NCBI RefSeq assembly: GCF_013170705.1
Contig: NZ_CP033334.1
Span: forward strand, 5,247,501 to 5,311,500
Source: Mesorhizobium loti
GTDB taxonomy: Bacteria > Pseudomonadota > Alphaproteobacteria > Rhizobiales > Rhizobiaceae
Direction of reading: 5' to 3'
Length of the DNA: 64,000 bases
Positions 26,652-34,959 of the stretch are shown here, piece after piece. The position numbers and the translations under genes were made by a program. A model generated the notes under the pieces. That model worked only from the letters and a program-made list of their open reading frames with translations, did not search any database and was not told the DNA's origin. Each line of letters opens with the position of its first letter. Within the stretch, counting starts at the first letter, position 1.

Positions 26652-27105
26652 AAACGAACCCTTTCCATGGCAAATATTCGTTAATCGCGGTGCGAATGCA
26701 CAACGATTTTTGTCTCGATTTTTGATGGGGAAGTTCGTCAAAAGCGCGCATGCATGCGCGGATAACAAAAGTCAGTCAAACAAATATCGACATATTTCTT
26801 ATAGGCTTCTTTTGGCGCCGAGTCAATTTCTGGTTTTCCCTTGGCCTGAATTCAACCTGCGATTGCCAAGACTTGGAGCCTCAACTGGCGAAATGGCCTA
26901 AAAGACAAGGTCCCCTCCAAAAAAACGCACCACACCCGGAACCAATTTCACGCCGACGCATTTCAACCGTGTCAGCAACTTTAGAGAGCAATCTCGGGAA
27001 AGCTGACAAAAGGACGCCTCCCGCGCGATAACAGGTGCGAGGGGCGTTCTTGTATGTGCCAGTTCTTGTATGTGCCAAGAAGCCGAAGCCGGGCCGCGAG
27101 CCTGG
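26652..27105. other. intergenic region upstream of cspA, no gene seen
   Basis: This 454-base region is the leader and promoter zone of the reverse-strand cspA and the downstream zone of the yciI-like gene. The part next to cspA is AT-rich (CAACGATTTTTGTCTCGATTTTTGATGG), as expected for a cold-shock leader. Near the other end lies a 16-bp tandem repeat (27046-27077). I see no convincing coding sequence. Confidence 0.5.
27046..27077 (+). repeat. perfect 16-bp direct tandem repeat
   Basis: GTTCTTGTATGTGCCA occurs twice in a row (27046-27061 and 27062-27077) with no mismatch. It sits 29 bases beyond the stop of the reverse-strand yciI-like gene. It looks like recent replication slippage. Confidence 0.9.
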
Positions 27106-27429
27106 CTATATAATGGCACTGATCAGCGGCAGGATCTCGTAGTGGAAGCCGCGGCCAGAGCGCGACACCGGATCACCATCGATCACGGCTCTCGCCTCGG
27201 CTTCGCTCCCGACACGCAGGATCAACAGGCCCCAGGGGCCGGCCGGGTCGGCGACCGGGCCAGCCACGACCATGGTACCCTCGCGAAGCTTGCCGCGCAG
27301 GTAGTCGGCATGCCGGCCCATCAGCTCCCTTTCTTCCTCGGTCATGGTGATGGCGAAATCCGGTCGAGGCGGGATCAGCCGGCAGTGAAAGATCAATGGC
27401 ACCGTGAGCTGTCCGTCGTTGCTGGCCAT
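27106..27429 (-). CDS. YciI-like (YCII domain) protein
   Basis: The 107-residue protein shows the YCII ferredoxin-like fold pattern: IFHCRLIPPRPDFAITMTEEERELMGRHADYLRGKLREGTMVVAGPV, then GPWGLLILRVGSEAEARAVIDGDPV. The conserved His of the M-x-x-HADYL helix and the Asp of DGDP form the presumed active site of the family, whose activity is poorly defined. GGAGTACC precedes the ATG. It follows the GST gene by 54 bases and may be cotranscribed with it. Confidence 0.87.
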   Translation of the reverse strand: MASNDGQLTVPLIFHCRLIPPRPDFAITMTEEERELMGRHADYLRGKLREGTMVVAGPVADPAGPWGLLILRVGSEAEARAVIDGDPVSRSGRGFHYEILPLISAII

Positions 27430-27483
27430 CGGTACTCCTCCAAAACCCCGTCAATCGACCGTTGGTGTTCCGCCTCGATTGAC

Positions 27484-28152
27484 CTATTCGTCCGGCCCCG
27501 GTTCCGGCCAGGGTTCCTTCGCCGCTTCCGCGTACCAGTGCCGCATCGCCGGCATGGCCAGCACGGCGTCGACATAGGCCCTGGTGTCGGGCGCGAGTTC
27601 GCCGCCATAGGTGTCGAAGCGGGTGACGACCGGCGCGTACATGGCATCGGCCGCGGTGAAATGGCCGAACAGGAAGGGGCCGCCCTTGCCGTATTTTTCG
27701 CGACACGTGCGCCAGATGGCCTCGATGCGGGCGCGCTGCACTTCCCCTTCGGCGTCGAGCGTCTTATGGCCCTTGGGCCGGCGCAGATTCATCGGCCAGC
27801 CATAACGGACCTCGCGAAAGCCGGAATGCATCTCGGTGGCCACCGAGCGGGCCAAGGCCCGGGCGCCGATATCGTCGGGCCAGATCCCTCTGTCCGAAAA
27901 CAGGTCGGCAAGATATTCAAGAATGGCAAGGGTTTCCCAGACGACCCTGTCCCCGCCCTGCGACGGCTTGTGTTCCAAGACGGGGACCTGTCCGGTCGGC
28001 GAAACCTTGGCAAGATTGGCAAAGGTCTCGGGCGTCCGCAGGCGCACGAAGCTCTCCTCGAACGGGATCTCCAGATGCTTCATCGCCACCCATGGCCTGA
28101 GCGACCAGGAGGAGAAGCATTTGTTGCCGATGTAGAGCGTGAATTCAGCCAA
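27484..28152 (-). CDS. glutathione S-transferase family protein
   Basis: The protein is ~222 residues from TTG 28152, which has GGGGGA upstream; a TTG five codons earlier is also possible. The N-terminal thioredoxin-like domain has LYIGNKCFSSWSLRPWVAM, with the catalytic Ser in the SSWS loop, and VSPTGQVPVLEH with the cis-Pro; WETLAILEYLAD binds the gamma-glutamyl end. The C-terminal domain is all helical. It should conjugate or reduce electrophiles with glutathione. The exact class and substrate are unknown. Confidence 0.9.
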   Translation of the reverse strand: MAEFTLYIGNKCFSSWSLRPWVAMKHLEIPFEESFVRLRTPETFANLAKVSPTGQVPVLEHKPSQGGDRVVWETLAILEYLADLFSDRGIWPDDIGARALARSVATEMHSGFREVRYGWPMNLRRPKGHKTLDAEGEVQRARIEAIWRTCREKYGKGGPFLFGHFTAADAMYAPVVTRFDTYGGELAPDTRAYVDAVLAMPAMRHWYAEAAKEPWPEPGPDE

Positions 28153-28179
28153 GGCGATTTCCCCCAATTTTCATCACTC

Positions 28180-28306
28180 TAGAGCAATTCCAGGAAAGGT
28201 GTGTAACGGTTTTCCCGGGAAAAGCGCATAGCGCTTTCCCTTGGGAATTGCGTCCAAACAAAGAGTTAGAGCAGTTCGGCGTTTCCGTGAAACGATGAAC
28301 TGCTCC
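28180..28306. repeat. palindromic intergenic element of rhizobial type
   Basis: Two nested palindromes lie side by side. The first has outer arms GCAATTCC (28184-28191) and GGAATTGC (28244-28251) with an inner stem of GGGAAAAGCGC and GCGCTTTCCC. The second has GAGCAGTTC (28269-28277) and GAACTGCTC (28297-28305) with GTTTC/GAAAC inside. The text TAGAGCAATTCCAGGAAA is familiar to me from repeated intergenic elements of Mesorhizobium and Rhizobium. It separates the GST gene from the patatin gene. Only one copy is in the window. Confidence 0.75.
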
Positions 28307-28369
28307 AGCACGGAGTGCACTGGCAGCAAAGCGTGTCGGCAGCCTTGCGGCCTTCACCCGGTGATGAAC

Positions 28370-29815
28370 TCAGTTTGCCTGTGCAGCCAATTGCGCCCCA
28401 GGCGAAACACCGGCGCGGGCGCGGATCGCGGCGACGGCGCTGGCAATATCGGCATTGACGCGCAGCGCCTCACGTCCGGCTTCTATAGTGAGATCGACCT
28501 CTTCGACCGGCAGCTTCAGCCTTGTCGGTATTGCGTTGAGCCTGATTTGCGCCGCCGGATCGAGGTCGGCGAAAGACAGGTGCTGCACCACAAGCCGGAC
28601 GTCGCGGCAATTCCAGCCGCCCGTCGAGCCTCGATAGGCGGCCACCGTCGAGGCCGGCAAGGCGCAGCGGTAGCGCACCAACTCCTCCTTCCACTGCGAG
28701 ACGGCCAGGGTCAGGGCATCGAATTCGTCGCGCACCGAGGAAGAAAGCGTGGTGCTGGTCACGGCGTCGAGCAGTTCCGAGGCCTTTGGTCCATGGAGTG
28801 ATTTCGCCCAACTCACATCCCTGTTGCTGCCCGCATCGGCGACGATGAAGATCAGCGTCGTCAGGCGGACAGCTGCCGAAGGCGACAGCGGCCCATAGGG
28901 CGTGCCGGCGGCCGAGCGCTCGAGCGAAAAGCCGGTGACGCCGATATTGTCGGTCAAGCCGCCGTCGAGCAGCTTCACATAGTCGAGCGGATCGGCGTTC
29001 TGGTAGGAATCGAGCGCGCTGGCGTAGGCCTTAAGCCTGAGCGAGGCATTGCGGTCGGCAAGCGCCCGGCTCAGCCACAACGGCTTGCGGTAGCCGCAAT
29101 CGGGCTTGGTGGCGGCGACCACGATCGGGGCGAAGACGATGGGCACGGCGGCGGAGGCGGCAACCGCATCGGCCAGCCGCACCTTGTCGAGGTCGCTGCA
29201 CAGCGCCGCGAAGGTGTCGTAGGTGAACATGAACGGCGTACGGTTGTAGATATCGGACGCGTTGACCCAGACGATCGGCCGGTCCGGCTTGCGGAATGCC
29301 TCGAAGGTCGCGCCATCGAAAAGATGGTCGTTCAGCCATTTGGCGAAGCCGCTGCGGTCATTGACGCCGCCATAATAGGCGCGCACGAGATTGACCGGCG
29401 ACACCGATGTCCTGAGATCGGCTTCCGCGTCCTGGATCAGGAAGCGCTGGCGAAAATCCTGGTAGCCGTCCTTGCCCTTGTAGCCGAAATAGGCCGCCGC
29501 GATGGCGCCGCCGGACGCTCCGGAAATCATCCTGATGTCGTCTACCAGCGTACGGCGATATGGCCGCTCGTCGATGACGATGTCGTCCAGGGCCCGCAGC
29601 ACGCCATAGGAGAAGGCAGCCGCCCTGGTGCCCCCGCCGGAAAAGGCGAGGCCGACCACGGTCGAACCATCGTCGGCCGGATCAGGGATGAAGGTCGGTG
29701 AAGGGTGGCCTGCTTCAGATGTCAGGAGGTTGATCGGTCCGACATCGTCGGCAATGCAACCTGCCACCAGCAGGGAGACAGCGACCGCCAAGGCAAGGCG
29801 AAACAGAAAACGCAT
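28370..29815 (-). CDS. patatin-like phospholipase, lipoprotein
   Basis: From ATG 29815 (GGGGGAG upstream) the product has 481 residues with a lipoprotein signal RLALAVAVSLLVAGC. The patatin domain is complete: oxyanion loop GLAFSGGGTRAAAFSYGVLRAL, nucleophile elbow SGASGG (Ser), and catalytic Asp in DGGLTDNIG. The Ser-Asp dyad should hydrolyse phospholipid or other acyl esters at the cell envelope. The C-terminal ~150 residues after the dyad have a QWKEELVRYRCAL stretch and no assigned domain. It is transcribed toward the palindromic element and is a single gene. Confidence 0.92.
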   Translation of the reverse strand: MRFLFRLALAVAVSLLVAGCIADDVGPINLLTSEAGHPSPTFIPDPADDGSTVVGLAFSGGGTRAAAFSYGVLRALDDIVIDERPYRRTLVDDIRMISGASGGAIAAAYFGYKGKDGYQDFRQRFLIQDAEADLRTSVSPVNLVRAYYGGVNDRSGFAKWLNDHLFDGATFEAFRKPDRPIVWVNASDIYNRTPFMFTYDTFAALCSDLDKVRLADAVAASAAVPIVFAPIVVAATKPDCGYRKPLWLSRALADRNASLRLKAYASALDSYQNADPLDYVKLLDGGLTDNIGVTGFSLERSAAGTPYGPLSPSAAVRLTTLIFIVADAGSNRDVSWAKSLHGPKASELLDAVTSTTLSSSVRDEFDALTLAVSQWKEELVRYRCALPASTVAAYRGSTGGWNCRDVRLVVQHLSFADLDPAAQIRLNAIPTRLKLPVEEVDLTIEAGREALRVNADIASAVAAIRARAGVSPGAQLAAQAN

Positions 29816-29977
29816 AGAACTCCCCCGGCGGCCCGTAGGCTGGTCCCGCGCAGACGGTAGCCGCATTGCCTCGCCAGAGGCAACCAGTTGTCTGCCCCCG
29901 CGGGCCTGCGGAACCTAAGCAGGGCTGGCTCGTTTGCCTTTCGCGAGTGAAAATCCCGAAATCCCAGGAGATGCGAA

Positions 29978-30157
29978 ATGGTGAACAGGGATCAGGTCGC
30001 CGGCATGGCCAGGCAGGTCAAGGGCTCGATCAAGCAAGCAGCCGGCAAGGCCACCGGCAACTGGCAGGCCCAGGCCGAAGGCATGGCCGACAAGGTCACG
30101 GGCAAGGTGCAGAAGGCCTATGGCGACGTGAAGGACAAGGTCAGGAAGGCGTTTTGA
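29978..30157 (+). CDS. CsbD-family small stress protein
   Basis: This 59-residue frame starts MVNRDQVAGMARQVKGSIKQ and ends DVKDKVRKAF. The pattern KGxxKQAAGKATGNWQAQAEGMADKVTGKVQKAYGDVKD is the CsbD fold, a small four-helix stress protein of unknown biochemistry, induced in many bacteria by general stress. AGGAG lies at 29965-29969. A terminator follows 20 bases after the stop. Confidence 0.9.
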   Translation: MVNRDQVAGMARQVKGSIKQAAGKATGNWQAQAEGMADKVTGKVQKAYGDVKDKVRKAF

Positions 30158-30177
30158 TTCCGCATCGGGAAGGTCGG

Positions 30178-30206
30178 AAAAGGCGGCGGCCCGGGGCCGC
30201 CTTTTT
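30178..30206. terminator. bidirectional intrinsic terminator
   Basis: AAAAGGCGGC and GCCGCCTTTTT pair around an 8-base loop, with A and T runs on the two sides. It can terminate the CsbD gene on the plus strand and the phosphoesterase gene on the minus strand, whose stop codon touches it. Confidence 0.85.
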
Positions 30207-31339
30207 CATGTGCTCCAGCCCTTGCTGAAAGCGTTGGTGAAAGCGATCTCGCCGTGGTCGTCGGTCGCCTCGCCCAGCACCACGTCCATGCCATCGCTGG
30301 TCACCCTGGCCAGAGCGAAACCTCCCATATAGGCAGCCTTTGGCTTGAACAGGTTGAGCCCGTCACGACGGTAGATCAGCGAGGTCTCGTGCTGATGGCC
30401 GTGGAAGATGGCAATGACATTGTACCCCTTCAGCACTGCCACCAGCGCCTGTCTGTCGGCCTCGCCCCACCAGTGCGGCGCACCGGCGCCGTCATCGTCA
30501 TAGGTCCGCTTGGCGGGATCCCACCGCTCCGTCGAAAATGTGTCCCAGCCATAGTGCTGGAACAGGATGACGGGACGGCCATCCGCCGCGTAGGTCGCCA
30601 GATCCTGCTTGAGCCATGGCAGGCTGCTATCGGCACCATGGCCGGTATCGCCGGCGAAACGATGCGTCTGGACGAGATGCAGGCCACCCCAATCCCACGA
30701 ATAGCAGTCAGTCTCGACATCGTAGTCGGTGGCCGGCACGGGCGGCTTGAAGAACACGCCGGCGCGATGGTTGACTTCGACATAGTCACGCAGTTCGCGC
30801 CGGTACCAGTCGACATGATGCGGCGGACCGTTCTGGTCGAGATCGTGGTTGCCGAGCCCGATATAGACCGGCATGTGAACGCGATCCGGGCCGACCCCTT
30901 GGCTGTAGCGCTGGCTGAATTGAAGCAGCTGCGTACCCTCGCTCGGCTGGGTGATCTGGCCGCCGCCGTCGTCGGTGATGTCACCGCCGATGACAAGGCC
31001 GAACGGCATGCCGATCCGGCGGCCCGCTGAACGCAAGCGGGTGGCGACGCCATCGATCTCGTCCGGCCAGTCCTTGTCGCCAATGGCATTCAGTGCCGCG
31101 ACATTGCGCAACAGCGCGGCGTCGGTCTTGCCTTCCTGCAGGCAGTTGGGGCTCAGGCCGCTTGCCATGCGGCAGGCATGGACATCGGCGATGAACAGGA
31201 AGGTGGCGTCGATGGGCTGGATGCGCTGCCCGGTCTGGCTGAGCGCCGGGCGTGAAAGCGCGCCGGCCGCGGCAAGACCCGCGGCCTGCACCAGAAAGCC
31301 GCGTCGTGAAAGCAATACAGGGGAATGGCGAGTCATCAT
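30206..31339 (-). CDS. Tat-exported metallophosphoesterase
   Basis: The 377-residue protein begins with a Tat signal (SRRGFLVQAAGLAAAGALSRPALS). The calcineurin-like core shows DATFLFIADVHACRM, VIGGDITDDGG, GLGNHDLDQNG, and near the end IFHGHQHET; the Asp, His and Asn ligands of a two-metal centre are all present. It should hydrolyse phosphate esters in the periplasm. The GGHxH-type end is replaced here by GHQHE, which still fits. No neighbour suggests a substrate. Confidence 0.9.
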   Translation of the reverse strand: MMTRHSPVLLSRRGFLVQAAGLAAAGALSRPALSQTGQRIQPIDATFLFIADVHACRMASGLSPNCLQEGKTDAALLRNVAALNAIGDKDWPDEIDGVATRLRSAGRRIGMPFGLVIGGDITDDGGGQITQPSEGTQLLQFSQRYSQGVGPDRVHMPVYIGLGNHDLDQNGPPHHVDWYRRELRDYVEVNHRAGVFFKPPVPATDYDVETDCYSWDWGGLHLVQTHRFAGDTGHGADSSLPWLKQDLATYAADGRPVILFQHYGWDTFSTERWDPAKRTYDDDGAGAPHWWGEADRQALVAVLKGYNVIAIFHGHQHETSLIYRRDGLNLFKPKAAYMGGFALARVTSDGMDVVLGEATDDHGEIAFTNAFSKGWST

Positions 31340-31561
31340 GCCGGAATTTCAGCACAAGCGGCGTCCGTCCGTCCAGTTTCGGCAGTATCGCCACTTGCCT
31401 TGAGCATCGACATCGCAATGAACGTCTGCCACTTCTACCTGCGCTTGCATCCTCAAGAAACTGGTGGCGTGAAGAACGCGCTTGCCGGCATGGCATTGGC
31501 GGTTCTGCTGTCTGCAAGTGTTGCGCTTGCCAGTCCATCGCCGCGAAGCGGTGCACCCGCC

Positions 31562-32251
31562 TTAGATGGTGCCATGCCGCCGCAGCACCCTGCTACGTCG
31601 CCTCCCGCCCGGCGACGGTGCGACCTGGGAGGCGCCGCGCTCCAAAGCCGCAAGGCAGTCGCGCAACGGGCCGGCGTCCTGCGCCGTCTTGGCCATCGAC
31701 ATGGCGCCGGAATAGGTGGCGATGGCAAGTGCGGCAAAATGCTGGGGATCGGTGCCCTGCTCCCTGCCCTCCCGCTGGTCGGCGCTGACCTTGTCGGCGA
31801 TCGCCTGACGCCATGCCGCAAAAATGCCGGCAAGGGCAGCGCGCAGATCGGGATCGGCAAGCGACAGTTCGTGCGCCAGATTGTTGAGCGGACAGCCCCG
31901 CACGAAACCCTGCTGGTCCAGTTCCGCCGCCACGGCCTCAAACACGGCCCGCACCCCGTCGCGCGCCGAAGCCGCCGCCTTGACCGGCGCGATCCATGTC
32001 TGCTCGACCGCCGCCGCCACGCGCTCCTCGATCACTGCCAGGGCAAGCGCCTTCTTGGTCGGGAAATGGTGATGCAACGCGCCGCCGCTGACCCCTGCCG
32101 TCGCCATCAGGTCACCCAGGCTGGAAGCATGATAGCCGCGTGCCTGAAACACGACCTCGGCCACATCGAGGACTTTTCTGCGCATGCCCTCCGGGTCGTT
32201 GACGCGCTTTCCAGGCCGGGGGCCTGATCGGGTGATTATCTCTTCTGACAT
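31562..32251 (-). CDS. TetR-family regulator divergent from a NIPSNAP gene
   Basis: The protein is 229 residues from ATG 32251. The helix-turn-helix contains SSLGDLMATAGVSGGALHHHFPTKKALALAVIEERV, and the C-terminal part (GCPLNNLAHELSLADPDLRAALAGIFAAWR) is the TetR_C type found with HHHFPTK regulators. The last ~20 residues (SPGGRRRSRVLRRHGTI) are Arg-rich and look unrelated to the domain. It faces the NIPSNAP gene across a strong palindrome at 32291-32322 and probably represses both. Confidence 0.9.
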   Translation of the reverse strand: MSEEIITRSGPRPGKRVNDPEGMRRKVLDVAEVVFQARGYHASSLGDLMATAGVSGGALHHHFPTKKALALAVIEERVAAAVEQTWIAPVKAAASARDGVRAVFEAVAAELDQQGFVRGCPLNNLAHELSLADPDLRAALAGIFAAWRQAIADKVSADQREGREQGTDPQHFAALAIATYSGAMSMAKTAQDAGPLRDCLAALERGASQVAPSPGGRRRSRVLRRHGTI

Positions 32252-32290
32252 TGCCGGACCATAGCATGTTGACAAAACAGGACAACCGGT

Positions 32291-32322
32291 CTGTTTATAA
32301 ACAGGATGATCATCCTGTTTAT
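32291..32322. promoter_or_regulatory. TetR operator: 26-bp perfect palindrome with an overlapping dyad
   Basis: Bases 32297-32322 are a perfect 26-bp palindrome whose half-site is ATAAACAGGATGAT. An overlapping 14-bp dyad CTGTTTATAAACAG lies at 32291-32304, and another AAACAGGA lies at 32275-32282. A TTGACA at 32269 could be the -35 element of the NIPSNAP gene. The site is ideally placed for a divergent repressor. Confidence 0.82.
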
Positions 32323-32333
32323 GGAGACTGCCG

Positions 32334-33116
32334 ATGAATCCGCGCCTCGACCTTCCCGTGAAAGTGCTCGCCTCGCCCATCGTCGAGTTGAGGCAATACA
32401 CATTGAAGCCAGGGCAGCGTGAAACGCTGATTGCTCTTTTCGACCGGGAGTTCGTCGAGAGCCAGGAGGCGACTGGCATGACCATCATCGGCCAGTTTCG
32501 CGACCTGGACCGTCCCGACATGTTCGTCTGGCTGCGCGGCTTCGAAAGCATGGACACCCGCAAGGAGGCCCTGGCCACCTTTTACGGCGGGTCGGTCTGG
32601 GCGGCACATCGTGACGTGGCCAATGCGACGATGATCGATTCCGACGACGTGTTGCTGCTGAAGCCGGCGTGGCCGGGCGCCGCCTTCGACCTTTCGGGCA
32701 CGCAGCGCGCCGCCTCGACAACGGGCGAAAAGCCGATTCAAAACAAGCCCCTGGCTGGCATTGTTGCCATCCGGATTCATCATCTGCGACCAGGGGCGGA
32801 GACCGACTTCGCCAGCCGCTTCAAGGCCGAGGCGGTACCGATGATGAAGGCGCCAGGCGTCCGCCTCCTCGCCGCTTTTGTCACGGAGCATGCCGAAAAC
32901 AGCTTTCCGCGCCTGCCGGTGCGGACGAGCGAAAACGTTTTCATTTCCGTAACCGGCTTCCACGGCAGCGAGGCGCATGCCCGCCATGAAGCCGCCTTGG
33001 CCGCGTCGCCGAACTGGCGGGCCTTCTGGCAGGCGGCCGAGCTCGACCTGACCAAGCCAACGGAGACTTTGCGGCTGTCGCCTACTTCGCGGTCGTTGGT
33101 CGGGCCGAGCCTCTAG
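32334..33116 (+). CDS. NIPSNAP-family protein
   Basis: The 260-residue cytoplasmic protein has two dimeric alpha-beta barrel repeats. The first holds VELRQYTLKPGQRETLIALFDREFVESQEATGM and VWLRGFESMDTRKEALATFYGG; the second (from about residue 140) begins VAIRIHHLRPGAETDFASRF. NIPSNAP proteins have no agreed enzymatic role; related dimeric barrels bind haem or small aromatics. The start lies 12 bases after a TetR-type operator, so expression is likely induced by the ligand of the divergent TetR regulator. Its 3' end overlaps the hydrolase gene by 4 bases. Confidence 0.88.
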   Translation: MNPRLDLPVKVLASPIVELRQYTLKPGQRETLIALFDREFVESQEATGMTIIGQFRDLDRPDMFVWLRGFESMDTRKEALATFYGGSVWAAHRDVANATMIDSDDVLLLKPAWPGAAFDLSGTQRAASTTGEKPIQNKPLAGIVAIRIHHLRPGAETDFASRFKAEAVPMMKAPGVRLLAAFVTEHAENSFPRLPVRTSENVFISVTGFHGSEAHARHEAALAASPNWRAFWQAAELDLTKPTETLRLSPTSRSLVGPSL

Positions 33117-33943
33117 GCTCCCAATGCCTCGATGATGGCCCCGGCGACAAAGGCCGGATCCTCCCAATGCGGGTTGTGGCCACACGCTTCGGCACGCAGG
33201 AGTCTTGCCCCCGCCAGGCTGCGCAACAGCGCCTCCTGGTGCGCCTCGCCGAACAGCGGGTCGCACGCACCGGCGATGATCAGCGTTCGGGTCCGCACTG
33301 CCTGTGCCGCGCTGGTCAGGTCGGCCGGGCATATCTCTTCCAGAATGGCGCGCCAGCGCGCCGCGGGCATCGCCGATGCGTCTTTCGCCAGGCCGGCTAG
33401 GAACGGCTGGGGTACATCGGGCCGGCAGGCATGCCACCAGTCATAGAACGGATCGGCCGGCGATATCGGGTCACGCAGGGCCTGAACACCCGCGACAAGC
33501 GGATGATCGTGTGCGAAATCGGGCTTCAACGTGCCTGCCATGACCACCAGCCCCCCTGGGAGCTCGGCGTATCGCGCAGCCAGAGCGACGGCCACCATGG
33601 CGCCCAGCGAATGGCCGACCACAACGGGCCGATGGAGCCGCAAATGCCGGATCAGGCCCGCAATATCATCGGCGAAGTCGGTAATGCCGCAACCCTTGCC
33701 CGCTGGCGAAGCGCCATGGCCGCGCAGGTCGGGCATGATCAGCCGCCGGCCGGCCAGGTGCGGCGCCAGCAGCGAAAAGCTGCGGCTGGTGTCGGTGAAG
33801 CCATGCACCAGAACCAGCGCCGGCTCGGCGCCCGATATCTCGACGTAGGCGATCTCGAGGCCGCCGGGATTGACGAATTGCTTGCGACCGGCCCAGGAGT
33901 CCTGCTCCGCGGCCGGTGTCGCCTTCGGTTCGACCGCCGTCAC
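33113..33943 (-). CDS. alpha/beta hydrolase coupled to choX
   Basis: The 276-residue protein starts at a GTG that overlaps the choX stop (GTGA). It has the hydrolase-fold oxyanion HGFTDTSRSF, the nucleophile elbow VVGHSLGAMVAV (Ser), a late Asp in IAGACDPLFGE, and catalytic His in EACGHNPHWE. It should cleave an ester or similar bond. Its tight coupling to a choline-binding protein gene suggests a choline or quaternary-amine ester substrate, but that is inference. The tail meets the NIPSNAP gene in convergent overlap. Confidence 0.85.
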   Translation of the reverse strand: MTAVEPKATPAAEQDSWAGRKQFVNPGGLEIAYVEISGAEPALVLVHGFTDTSRSFSLLAPHLAGRRLIMPDLRGHGASPAGKGCGITDFADDIAGLIRHLRLHRPVVVGHSLGAMVAVALAARYAELPGGLVVMAGTLKPDFAHDHPLVAGVQALRDPISPADPFYDWWHACRPDVPQPFLAGLAKDASAMPAARWRAILEEICPADLTSAAQAVRTRTLIIAGACDPLFGEAHQEALLRSLAGARLLRAEACGHNPHWEDPAFVAGAIIEALGA

Positions 33944-34878
33944 AGGCCGAGCTTCTCCTTGACCGCGGCAAGGCCGGGCTTGCCGTCGAAGGTGGTGACG
34001 CCGGCGAGCCAGGCGTCGAGGCGGTCCTTGTTCAGCGTGATCGCCTTCAGTGCCCCGTCCTCCGGCTTCATGCCGTCATTGATCAGGTAGCCCATTCCGA
34101 CATTCTCGAAATCAATGTCGAAGACGAGATTCTTCAGGAACTGCGCGACATTGGGGCATTGCTGCAGATAGCCCTTGCGCACCTGCGTCGTCACCGTCGC
34201 GGCGCCGAAGTTCGGGCCAAAGAACTTGTCGCCACCGGTCAGATATTTGAAATCGTACATGGTGTTCATCGGATGCGGGGCCCAGCCCTGAAAGACGATG
34301 AACTGCTTCTCCTTGATCTCATAGCCGACCTCCGAGAGCATACCCGCTTCGCTCGACTCGACCACGTGCCAGCCGTCAAGGCCGAAGGCCGGATCGGCGA
34401 TGGCGTCCATCATCAATTGATTGGATCCGGGTTCGATGCCGTACATTTTCTTGCCGAACTTGTCGGCGAATTTGTGCAGGTCGGAAACGTCCTTGACCCC
34501 GGCCTCCCAGACATAAGTCGGTACGGCGAAGGTGTATTTGGCGCCGACAAGATTGACGCGGACATTCTCGATCGAGCCGTCCTTCTTGTAGGGCTCGTAA
34601 TAGGTGACCATCGCCGGATCCCAGTAACCCATGAACAGGTCGAGATCCCTGTTTTTCATGCCCTCGTAGATGACGTTGATGCCGAGCACTTCGCTCTGCG
34701 ACTGGTAACCCAGCGCATGCAGCAGGACGTTGGCCACTCCTGTGGTGAAGGCGAGATCGTTCCAGCCAGGCTCGGCCATGCGAACGGTCTTGCACTCTTC
34801 TGCCTCTGCCGCCCGGGCCGCTTGAGACGCCAGCACCAAAGCGGCAAGGCACACGCCATTTGCAAGGGCTCGCAACAT
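33940..34878 (-). CDS. choX: choline-binding periplasmic protein of ABC transporter (ChoX-like)
   Basis: The 312-residue protein has a signal peptide (GVCLAALVLASQAARAAEA) and matches ChoX of Sinorhizobium. The Trp box residues are visible in EPGWNDLAF, LFMGYWDPAM and FQGWAPHPMN, and Tyr in the PTYVWE region completes the aromatic cage that binds the trimethylammonium group. ChoX normally works with ChoW permease and ChoV ATPase, which are absent here. Instead an alpha/beta hydrolase gene follows with a 4-base overlap, and betI is divergent. AGGAGAACC precedes the ATG. Confidence 0.9.
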   Translation of the reverse strand: MLRALANGVCLAALVLASQAARAAEAEECKTVRMAEPGWNDLAFTTGVANVLLHALGYQSQSEVLGINVIYEGMKNRDLDLFMGYWDPAMVTYYEPYKKDGSIENVRVNLVGAKYTFAVPTYVWEAGVKDVSDLHKFADKFGKKMYGIEPGSNQLMMDAIADPAFGLDGWHVVESSEAGMLSEVGYEIKEKQFIVFQGWAPHPMNTMYDFKYLTGGDKFFGPNFGAATVTTQVRKGYLQQCPNVAQFLKNLVFDIDFENVGMGYLINDGMKPEDGALKAITLNKDRLDAWLAGVTTFDGKPGLAAVKEKLGL

Positions 34879-34900
34879 TTCGGTTCTCCTCTTGTCCTAA

Positions 34901-34938
34901 ATTGACCGGCTGGTCTTTTTATTGTCCCACTGGTCAAT
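34901..34938. promoter_or_regulatory. probable BetI operators between choX and betI
   Basis: Two related dyads lie 20 bases apart: ATTGACCggctGGTCttt at 34901-34918 and ATTGTCCcactGGTCAAT at 34921-34938. The outermost halves ATTGACC and GGTCAAT are also exact reverse complements. They lie 22-60 bases from both start codons, which suits choline-responsive BetI repression of both genes. Confidence 0.72.
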
Positions 34939-34959
34939 AGTTGATCTAGACGGACGAAG

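Noticed and set aside
31325..32227. Plus-strand open frame of about 300 codons opposite the TetR gene as a full exported protein
   Set aside because: Only the first ~35 codons look like a signal peptide; the rest mirrors the reverse-strand TetR gene. I kept just the fragment as a weak finding.
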